Shown here in pieces: positions 52,741-60,054 of a DNA stretch of 64,000 bases; the first letter of the stretch is position 1; each line of letters starts with the position of its first letter. The notes below the pieces were generated by a model. That model worked only from the letters and a program-made list of their open reading frames with translations, was not told where the DNA came from and did not search any database. A program made the position numbers and the translations under genes. The DNA lies in the NCBI GenBank assembly GCA_964491875.1, contig CAZBIC010000018.1:1-64000 (forward strand), written 5' to 3'. Source of the DNA: JADJPG01 sp964491875. Its GTDB lineage: Bacteria; Verrucomicrobiota; Verrucomicrobiia; Limisphaerales; JADJPG01.

Positions 52741-53930
52741 ACGCGCACTCCTCCCGAGAAGACGTTGGCGTTCGGATACGCGTCCTTCGCGGTCGCGTTG
52801 TCCTTGCCCACCATGTCATAGCGCTTGTAGGCGAAGTCCAGCGACACGCGATCCTTGATCTTCCACGTCGCGCTCAAGCCGTAGGTGAACGTCTGCATCG
52901 CCGAGAGCCGGTAATCAGCGGAATAGTGTTCCGGGATCGGAACATAAAACGGATCATCCGGCGGCAGGCTGGCATCGCCGGCAAATCTCACTCCGTAGAA
53001 GCTCGCCGCAGACTGGTCAACAAATCGGAACGACGGCGCCACCACGATGTGTTTGCCGAGCTTTTGATACCAGGTCAGCGCAACCGTGTGGCTCGCGACG
53101 TTGTAGGAGTCATGATAAAAGCGGTACACCAACTCTGCGCTGCCCTTCAACGGCGTGACAAAGTGCGTCAATGCCAGGTAGCCGATCTGTTTGTCGCGAT
53201 AGCCTGGACGCTTCTCGCGGAAGAGCGTGTTCGGATCCGGATAGTCATCGAAGCGAACGCCCTTGTAGGGATCGTTCATGTAGCCATTGGCCGCGCCCAG
53301 CGTGAGGTTCGCCGTCAGAATCGTTTTCGGCCCGAGCAACTGCGTTACGCCGATCAGCACATCGCCGCTGTTCTTGTACTCTTTGTCGCCGAACCAGAAG
53401 TCCGGCATGATCGTGTCGTAGGTGTAAGCAAACCCCAGCGCCAGCGTCGTGTTCTTGTCGTTGAAATCAATCGTGTGATTCAGTGAAAAGCCAACGGACT
53501 CGTAATCGCCTTCGAGACTGTAGGCGAGTTGAGGAGTCGTGGTATGCCGGCCGCCCCACTTGACCGGCACCTGCAAGTTTCCCGCCGTGCGTTCGTCGTC
53601 CATCGTCGCCACCGGAACGCGCTTGCTGCCGGTCGGAGCGGGACCGCCCGTTGGAGTCGCGCCGGAGATCGCGTCGAAAACCAATTCGCCGTGGACTGAA
53701 ACGGCTGGCGAGACTTCGAACTCGGCGAGAACACCATGGGTTCGCACATGAATGCGCCCGCTCTCCTCGCGATAATCCTCATATTTGTAGTCGGCATGAT
53801 TCTCACCACGCACGCGTTGGGCGAGCAAGGCCTGGAGGCAGACTCCGATGAAGACGCCGAGCCAGCGTTTGATGAGTGGCAGCCTCGAGCACCACACCGT
53901 GATGGATACGTTATGAGTTGATGACTTCAT
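52731..53930 (-). CDS. DUF3570 outer-membrane barrel with flavinylation motif, first gene of redox operon
   Basis: 399 residues from MKSSTHNVSI; the frame upstream lacks a signal. A signal-like stretch (WLGVFIGVCLQALLAQRVRG) precedes the mature start ENHADYKYEDYREESGRIHV. Alternating beta-strand sequence runs to the end and the last residue is Phe (VRVWF), as in outer-membrane barrels. At 86-92 the protein reads DAISGAT, an exact fit to the ApbE target consensus D-x-x-(S/T)-x-A-T, which makes T92 the predicted FMN attachment site. ApbE is encoded directly downstream with a 10-base overlap. The position just after a GELVF strand would place the flavin near a strand end. Confidence 0.87.
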   Translation of the reverse strand: MKSSTHNVSITVWCSRLPLIKRWLGVFIGVCLQALLAQRVRGENHADYKYEDYREESGRIHVRTHGVLAEFEVSPAVSVHGELVFDAISGATPTGGPAPTGSKRVPVATMDDERTAGNLQVPVKWGGRHTTTPQLAYSLEGDYESVGFSLNHTIDFNDKNTTLALGFAYTYDTIMPDFWFGDKEYKNSGDVLIGVTQLLGPKTILTANLTLGAANGYMNDPYKGVRFDDYPDPNTLFREKRPGYRDKQIGYLALTHFVTPLKGSAELVYRFYHDSYNVASHTVALTWYQKLGKHIVVAPSFRFVDQSAASFYGVRFAGDASLPPDDPFYVPIPEHYSADYRLSAMQTFTYGLSATWKIKDRVSLDFAYKRYDMVGKDNATAKDAYPNANVFSGGVRVWF

Positions 53931-54476
53931 TCGAATGGACTTTGCGATTTCGACATTCTTAACTTCTACGAATCGGCGTGGCGTTCGCTCGAACGCCGGG
54001 AAGGTAGCCACCCTCCGATAAGACATCGCTTAACCAAACGTTAGAGTTCACTAACGAACTGAGCGCTGTTCGTGCGTTGCATTCATGAGAACAAGATGTG
54101 GCGAGGCAGTTCATCGTCATTCCGATCTTCATAATCGATGGAGTGGGCTAGCCGAATTCATGCCAGTGAATGGAAGTTCATGGCCGGGGCTGGTAGGCAG
54201 TCGTCGCGCGGGTTGTTGGCGGGTTCGGACACAGGATGCGGGCGGATTTCCCAGTGTGTTCTGAGATGACTCCGCCTTCATCCGCCTGCCTGAAAAGAAA
54301 ATGGACACCAACGCAAAGACACTTTCTTCCAGCGATTGGATGGAAGGCGGGGCCAAATCTTCCGCGCCGGTGACGCTGGGGCCCGTTTATTAAACGACTT
54401 TAATCATTCGGGTAAACGTGTTGAACCGCACTGCTCATTACGACCGAATTCGCAGCGGTTGCTAATCTGCGTCGTG
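53931..54476. other. Intergenic region upstream of redox operon, no gene
   Basis: 546 bases between the redox operon start and the end of the CzcA gene, both on the minus strand. No convincing gene. It should contain the redox operon promoter; the AT-rich segment around 54030-54060 holds a palindrome (listed separately). The downstream end of the CzcA transcript lies at 54400-54476, without a clear terminator hairpin. Confidence 0.5.
54039..54056. promoter_or_regulatory. Operator-like palindrome CGTTAG-N6-CTAACG
   Basis: Perfect 6-base inverted arms separated by 6 bases in locally AT-rich DNA, 109 bases upstream of the DUF3570 start. The size and setting fit a repressor or activator site for the redox operon, but only one copy was seen and no regulator gene is nearby. 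Confidence 0.35.
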
Positions 54477-57400
54477 CTACTTGTTGCCGACGGATACGGT
54501 GGAATTGTCCTCGGTTCTGCGCTCAAACCACGCATAGAGCACAGGCAAGAGCACTAGCGTGAGGAAGGTTGAAGAGATGATGCCGCCGATGACGACCGTG
54601 GCGAGCGGGCGTTGTACTTCCGCGCCGGCGCCGTGCGAGAGCGCCATCGGAACGAATCCCAGCGCGGCCACGGCGGCGGTCATCAGCACCGGACGCAGCC
54701 GGGTCATGGCGCCTTCGCGAACTGCGTCGAGCAGACAGCGGCCTTCCTCGCGCAGTTCGTTGAAGTAGCTGACCAGCACCACGCCGTTCAGCACGGCGAC
54801 GCCGCTCAACGCGATAAAGCCGACCGCCGCTGTGATGCTGAACGGCATGTCGCGCAGCCACAGCGCGAAGATGCCCCCGGTCAGCGCCAGCGGGATGCCG
54901 GTGTAAACCAGCGCGGCCTGACGCAGCGAGCCGAACGCGACGAAGATGAGCACGAAGATCAAGGCCAGCGCGCCGGGCACGACGATGGCCAGCCGTGCGC
55001 GAGCTTCCTGCAAGTGCTCGAACTGCCCGCCGAACTCGATCTGGTAACCCTCGGGCAGCTGCACTTGTTCACGCACGGCGGCCTGCGCGGCTGTCACCCA
55101 GCCCTCTACGTCGGTGGTATCGAGATTGATCATGAGAGCGGCGCGACGTTTGCCATCGTCGCGGCGGATCGGTTCCACGGCTTCGACGGTTTGGATGTCT
55201 GCCAGCGAACCGAGCGGCACGAGACCGTATTCGCCGACGCGCACAGGCAGCGCGCGAATCTGTTCCAACTGTTCGCGCAGTTCGCCGCGCAGTCGGACGA
55301 CGACTTCGTGAACATGCGTGTCGTGCGGCAGGCTGCCGACGGTCTGTCCGGCGAGCGCGGTGGCGATGGCGGAGTTCACGGCGGCGGCGGTGAGATTGCG
55401 GCGGAGAAGTTCCTCGCGCCTCACCGTAATGGTGAGAATCGGCGAACGTCCGTCCGTCTCGAATTCGACTTCCGCCACGCCGGGAATCTTTTCGAGCACC
55501 GCCTTGGTTTTCTCCGCCATTGGTTCGAGGACATTGAAGTCAGGCCCGAACAGTTTCACGGAGAGATCCGCGCGCACGCCTTCGAGCATTTCGTTGAAAC
55601 GCATCTCGATCGGCTGCGCGACGAGGGTCTCGGTGTTCGTAAAGCCCGTCTTGATTGACTCGGCGACGAGCTCCGCCAGTTCGCGTTTGGTGGGCGTGCG
55701 TTCGTCCACGGTGCGCCATTGGTCACGCGGTTTATAGAAGACGTAGAAGTCGGCTTCGTTGGGCGGCATCGGGTCGGTTGCGACCTCGGACGTGCCGATG
55801 CGCGAGAAGACGCGCTCCACTTCGGGAAACTTCTCTCGCACGAGTTTCTCCACGGCGAGCTGATCGACGACGGACGCCTCGATGCTTTGGTCCACCGGGC
55901 GATAGAGCATCATGGTGGTGGAACCTTCGTCGAGTTTCGGCACGAACTCCGCGCCCAGTCGTGTGAAGACGAAGACTGACAGAATGAAGAGCGCCGCTGC
56001 GCCACCGACCACCGGCCAGCGCAGGCGGAGCGCGAGGTTCAAGGAAGGCAGGTAGAGCGCCTTGACCCAGCGGATCACGAAGTTCTCCTTCTCGCTGATG
56101 TTGCCAGTGAGGAAGAGCGAGCACAGCGCGGGCATCAACGTGAGCGCGAGCACGAGCGCGCCGCCGAGCGCGAGCATTACGGTGAGCGCCATGGGATGGA
56201 ACATTTTCCCTTCGATGCCGGACAGCGCGAGGATGGGCAGGTAAACCACCGTGATGATCAACACGCCGAAGAACATCGGGCTGCCGACCTGTTTCGAGGC
56301 CTGCAGCACGGTGCGGACACGTTCCTCCACCGTGAGCTGGCGTCCGAGGTGCGCCTGCTTATGCGCGAGTTGGCGGACGATGTTCTCCACGATCACCACC
56401 GCGCCGTCGATGATGAGACCGAAGTCCACCGCGCCGAGGCTCATCAGGTTTCCCGACACGCCCAGCTTCGTCATGCCGATCAGCGCGCAGAGGAACGACA
56501 GCGGAATGGCGGTGGCCACGATCAACGCCGCGCGCCAGTTCCCGAGCAAGCCGAGCAGCACAACCACGACGAGCACGGCGCCTTCGAACAGGTTCCGTTT
56601 CACAGTGGCAATGGTGCGGTCGACGAGTTCGGAGCGGTCATACTGCGTTTGCACTTCGATGCCGGGTGGGAGTTTTTCCTGAAGTCCTTTGATGCGCTGG
56701 CCAACGCGATGCGCGACCACACGGCTGTTCTCTCCGGCGAGCATCATGACGGTGCCAAGCACGGTCTCTTCTCCGTTCTGCGATGCGGCTCCGGTGCGGA
56801 CGGATGAACCGATGGCGACATCCGCGAGGTCCTTCACGAGCAAGGGCTTCACATCGCCGCCAAACTTCACGGGCAGGTTCGCAAGATCCTCGACCGTCTG
56901 CGCCTTGCTGACGGCGCGGACGATGAGCTTGCGGCCCGATTGATTGATGATGCCGCCGCCGGCGTTGTCCGTGTTCTGGCTGATGACGGTGGAGAATTCC
57001 TCGAAGGAAAGATTCGCGGCTTGAAGTTTCTGCGGGTCCGGCTGGACGACGATCTGGCGTTCGTGTCCGCCGCTCGAATTGATCTCGGCCACGCCCGGGG
57101 TGGCGCGAAGGAACGGCTTGGCGATGTATTCCTGCGCTTCGTAGAGATGCAGCAGTTGTTCGAAACTTGAGGCGGGCTTGTTGGTGGCGTCGGCGTGCCA
57201 CGAGAGCGTGTAATAGAAGATTTCGCCGAGACCGGTCGAGATGGGCGAGAGACGCGGCTCCGCGCCGGACGGCAGCTGATCGCGCACGGCCTGCAGGCGT
57301 TCGTTGACGAGCTGTCGGCTGCGATAAACATCGATGTTGTCCTTGAACTGCAGCGTGACTTGGGCGAGGCCGAACTTGGTGAGCGACCGCATCTCGGTGA

Positions 57401-57635
57401 CGCCCGGCAGGCCGGCGAGTTCCTGTTCCAGCACGCGCGTGACGAGCATCTCCGCCTCTTCGGGCGCGAGCGCTGGAACTTCCGTGTTGATCTGAACCTG
57501 CGGGCTGGTGATGTCCGGTACGGCGTCGATGGGCAGCTCGCGTGCGGACCACAGGCCGAAGCCGAGCAGCAGCGCGGCGCCAAGCAAGACGACGGCGCGC
57601 TGGCGGAGGGAGAATTCGAGGATGGAATTGATCAT
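54477..57635 (-). CDS. czcA: RND heavy-metal efflux pump, CzcA type
   Basis: 1052 residues, the usual RND length. Twelve-helix layout with two large periplasmic loops. The N-terminus (FSLRQRAVVLLGAALLLGFG), then PIDAVPDITSPQVQINTEVPALAPEE, is characteristic of heavy-metal RND pumps. Helix 4 reads DFGLIIDGAVVIVEN (around 403-417), the CzcA/CnrA/NccA version rather than the CusA version, so Zn/Co/Ni is more likely than Cu/Ag. It is the inner-membrane pump of a tripartite exporter. It begins 6 bases after a small lipoprotein gene; the membrane-fusion subunit expected in such operons is missing. Confidence 0.93.
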   Translation of the reverse strand: MINSILEFSLRQRAVVLLGAALLLGFGLWSARELPIDAVPDITSPQVQINTEVPALAPEEAEMLVTRVLEQELAGLPGVTEMRSLTKFGLAQVTLQFKDNIDVYRSRQLVNERLQAVRDQLPSGAEPRLSPISTGLGEIFYYTLSWHADATNKPASSFEQLLHLYEAQEYIAKPFLRATPGVAEINSSGGHERQIVVQPDPQKLQAANLSFEEFSTVISQNTDNAGGGIINQSGRKLIVRAVSKAQTVEDLANLPVKFGGDVKPLLVKDLADVAIGSSVRTGAASQNGEETVLGTVMMLAGENSRVVAHRVGQRIKGLQEKLPPGIEVQTQYDRSELVDRTIATVKRNLFEGAVLVVVVLLGLLGNWRAALIVATAIPLSFLCALIGMTKLGVSGNLMSLGAVDFGLIIDGAVVIVENIVRQLAHKQAHLGRQLTVEERVRTVLQASKQVGSPMFFGVLIITVVYLPILALSGIEGKMFHPMALTVMLALGGALVLALTLMPALCSLFLTGNISEKENFVIRWVKALYLPSLNLALRLRWPVVGGAAALFILSVFVFTRLGAEFVPKLDEGSTTMMLYRPVDQSIEASVVDQLAVEKLVREKFPEVERVFSRIGTSEVATDPMPPNEADFYVFYKPRDQWRTVDERTPTKRELAELVAESIKTGFTNTETLVAQPIEMRFNEMLEGVRADLSVKLFGPDFNVLEPMAEKTKAVLEKIPGVAEVEFETDGRSPILTITVRREELLRRNLTAAAVNSAIATALAGQTVGSLPHDTHVHEVVVRLRGELREQLEQIRALPVRVGEYGLVPLGSLADIQTVEAVEPIRRDDGKRRAALMINLDTTDVEGWVTAAQAAVREQVQLPEGYQIEFGGQFEHLQEARARLAIVVPGALALIFVLIFVAFGSLRQAALVYTGIPLALTGGIFALWLRDMPFSITAAVGFIALSGVAVLNGVVLVSYFNELREEGRCLLDAVREGAMTRLRPVLMTAAVAALGFVPMALSHGAGAEVQRPLATVVIGGIISSTFLTLVLLPVLYAWFERRTEDNSTVSVGNK

Positions 57636-57641
57636 GGGAGT

Positions 57642-58070
57642 CTAGGGCAAAGGTGAAGGTGAGGGCAGGGGACCGCTGCGTGGTGTGATGCGCACGATGC
57701 TTCCGGGTTTCGGAAACGCGGGCAGCACGATTGAAAAATGCGCGCGACCCCGGCTGCGGACAATGCGGGGAATCGGTTGGGGCGTGAAGGTGACAGCGCG
57801 GCTGAACGCCGTGCTTTGATCGGGAGATACAATTTCGACGACGAGGTGATGACGTTGCCAGCTGCGATAGCCTGGTCCGGCGACCACGGAACCGCGCACC
57901 GTCGCACCGTCGGCCGCGCGTTCGACGTGAATGTTCACCGGGCGAATAGCGCCGCGTGAAACCGCTTCGATGCGGAGGTGGGTGTTCGAGGGCGCGGTGA
58001 TGCAACCGCCGGTTGAGAGGACCAGCGCGGTGAACACGGCCGGCCAGGCGATGTGCAAGAGGCGCATCAC
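57642..58070 (-). CDS. Small lipoprotein between CzcC and CzcA genes
   Basis: 142 residues with a lipobox (LSTGGC, Cys23). The mature domain is beta-rich (LRIEAVSRGAIRPVNIHVER, RHHLVVEIVSPDQSTAF, RAHFSIVLPAFPKPGSIVRI) and resembles no membrane-fusion protein: there is no biotinyl-lipoyl motif and no coiled-coil hairpin. It starts within the CzcC stop (ATGA 58067-58070) and occupies the place normally held by CzcB. Possibly a periplasmic metal-binding or adaptor component; no family recognised. Confidence 0.75.
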   Translation of the reverse strand: MMRLLHIAWPAVFTALVLSTGGCITAPSNTHLRIEAVSRGAIRPVNIHVERAADGATVRGSVVAGPGYRSWQRHHLVVEIVSPDQSTAFSRAVTFTPQPIPRIVRSRGRAHFSIVLPAFPKPGSIVRITPRSGPLPSPSPLP

Positions 58071-59329
58071 GGTTGGGTCAACAGGTTGGCGCCGGTGAGT
58101 TCCTCGATCTCCGCGGCGGCGTGGATGGCTTCGCGGCGGGTTTCGAGCAGGGTTTCCACAGCGTCGAGATATTGCTTCTGCAATTCGACGTAGGTGGTGG
58201 CGGGTACGGCGCCGAGGCGATAGTGGCGGTCGGCGAGTTCAGCAGCGTCCGCGAATTGCTTCGTGGAATCAGCGCGCCACTGGGCCATCTCCGCGCGTTT
58301 GGTTTCGTAGGCGCGGGAGGCGGAAACGACCCGGCGTTCGATGTCGCGGCGCGCGGTGTTCAGCAGCGTCTCAGCCTGCACCTGGCGCGCGCGGGCGGTT
58401 TCGACGTTCGCGCTGTTGTTGCGCCAGAGCGGGAGCGGGAACGAAACGCCGAGGCCGAAGATGCGATCCTGGCTGCCGGCGTTCTCCTCGCTGAACTGTG
58501 GCCCGACGGTGAAGGCGGGCCATCGTTCGTTCTTCGCGAGCGAAACGCGAAAGCCTTGCTGCTCCAGTTCCATCGCGCGCAGACGCAGGTCGAAGTTATT
58601 GGTCTGAGCAGCGGCGAGTAGATTGTCGAGGGCTGGTGCGGCTGGGAGATCGGGTTCAGAGGGGCTGACTTCCAGTGCGGCGTCCGCGGAACGACCGAGC
58701 AGTTGATTGAGCGCGAGCCGCGCGTCATCGGCCTGCAAGCCGGCCTCGGTGGCGCGGCGGCGCAGGGTGACTTCCGTGGCTTCGAGAATGCGCAACTCGA
58801 GCTGTGGCGTGATGCCGGCGGGATCGCGTTGCACGAGGACTTCGCGGAGCACGCGGTAACGATCGGCAACTTCGCGGGCGACGCGGGCCTTCTCGCCAGC
58901 GGCGGCGAGCGCGTGAGCCTGGCCGCGGACGCGTGCGGCGAGGGCGGTCTTGAAGCGCGAGAAGCCAAGTTCGGCGAGAGTGACGTCTTGGTTTGCGATG
59001 GCTTTGCGGAGGCTGAGGCGGCCGGGCCATTCGAAGGTCTGGCTCACGCCGACGCTCCACGCGACGCCTTCGCCGGCGAGTTGACCGCCGGTTTCGCGGG
59101 CGCGTTTGTGGCCGACGCTGCCGCTGATTTCCGGCGGCGCGAGACGGGCGGCGTTCTTGCGGGCGGATCGGGCGGCGGTGAGTTCCGCTTCGTAGAAGCG
59201 CAGCTCGGGATTCCGCGTGAGCGCCTCTTGGACGAGCGCCTGAATGGAGGTCGGAGCGGAGGGCGGCGTTGCAGCGTGAGCAAACGACGCGAAGGCAAGT
59301 GAGCAAATCAGGACAGGAATCAGTTTCAT
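58067..59329 (-). CDS. czcC: Outer-membrane efflux protein, TolC/CzcC family
   Basis: 420 residues with a signal peptide (LIPVLICSLAFASFAHA). Two copies of the outer-membrane efflux domain show the long alpha-helical pattern of TolC trunks: LVQEALTRNPELRFYEAELTAARSA, GVSQTFEWPGRLSLRKAIA in the first half and LGVSFPLPLWRNNSANVETA, RHYRLGAVPATTYVELQKQYLDAVETLLE in the second. It forms the outer-membrane duct for the CzcA pump encoded two genes downstream. The gene lies 137 bases after an upstream small exported-protein gene. Confidence 0.9.
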   Translation of the reverse strand: MKLIPVLICSLAFASFAHAATPPSAPTSIQALVQEALTRNPELRFYEAELTAARSARKNAARLAPPEISGSVGHKRARETGGQLAGEGVAWSVGVSQTFEWPGRLSLRKAIANQDVTLAELGFSRFKTALAARVRGQAHALAAAGEKARVAREVADRYRVLREVLVQRDPAGITPQLELRILEATEVTLRRRATEAGLQADDARLALNQLLGRSADAALEVSPSEPDLPAAPALDNLLAAAQTNNFDLRLRAMELEQQGFRVSLAKNERWPAFTVGPQFSEENAGSQDRIFGLGVSFPLPLWRNNSANVETARARQVQAETLLNTARRDIERRVVSASRAYETKRAEMAQWRADSTKQFADAAELADRHYRLGAVPATTYVELQKQYLDAVETLLETRREAIHAAAEIEELTGANLLTQP

Positions 59330-59466
59330 GACGGTACGGGACAAAGGAGTGCAGACATTTAAATCGATACGGGAAAACAAGCGCGACTGTCGCCACACGG
59401 CGGAGTCGAGACACGAGAAAGCCCGAGCTGTTTCCCGGAGGAATCAGTTCAGGCGGAGGCGGAGGA

Positions 59467-59937
59467 TCAGATCAGGAGGACGGTGGAACGGGCGATCGTG
59501 ACGGACAACGAAGCGGGACAGGGTCCGACGACGGGAGCGGTCGAAGTTGTCGGCTTGATGCGGGAGGCGTCGGAGGAAAAGCTGTAAACTGCGGCGGTGA
59601 AATCGTCAAAGCTCGGTGCGAAAACCCGGGTGGTTGCCGAGCAGTTCCTAGCGGTGCCCGTCCCGCTGAAGCTGAGAACATGATCGGGATGAAGGGGCTC
59701 GGCCTGTTCCGCGATGGAGGTGATGGCCCGTGAAACGACGCAATGAGAGTGAGTGATGACCTTGAGGGGGTCGGCGGAATCGTGGCTTAACACCACGCGC
59801 GCGCCATTTCGATCCATGGCCACCGAGACATCGTGTTCACCGCCGAGCCACGCCGTCAGGGCTGTGAGAACTGGGAGAATCGGTGTGGCTGAAAGCAAAA
59901 ATGCCAGCAGGAGGAACGACGCCCAGAGTGGGCGCAT
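59467..59937 (-). CDS. Small exported protein upstream of Czc operon, unknown function
   Basis: 156 residues from the ATG giving MRPLWASFLLLAFLLS, preceded by GGAA at 7 bases; an ATG 30 bases upstream is also in frame. A signal peptide or anchor (FLLLAFLLSATPILPVLTALTAW) precedes a short domain with His and Cys (VVLSHDSADPLKVITHSHCVVSRA, LHPDHVL). The rest is Ser/Thr-rich. The THSHCVVS element faintly recalls the HEC motif of the two His-rich proteins in the zinc island. Its position before a heavy-metal exporter suggests metal sensing or binding, which is speculative. Confidence 0.6.
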   Translation of the reverse strand: MRPLWASFLLLAFLLSATPILPVLTALTAWLGGEHDVSVAMDRNGARVVLSHDSADPLKVITHSHCVVSRAITSIAEQAEPLHPDHVLSFSGTGTARNCSATTRVFAPSFDDFTAAVYSFSSDASRIKPTTSTAPVVGPCPASLSVTIARSTVLLI

Positions 59938-60054
59938 TGTTTTTCCATCTTGATGACGAATTGACATCAGGTTTAGCAGACGTTGGGGAACTCGCAAGTG
60001 TTCACCCGCAATTGAGGAGCCCTTTGCTGATTTTGACCACGCGACATGGGGTGT

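Noticed and set aside
57642..58070. The small Czc-operon lipoprotein as a degenerate membrane-fusion protein
   Set aside because: At 142 residues it is far too short and has neither the lipoyl-like nor the coiled-coil hairpin features of CzcB.
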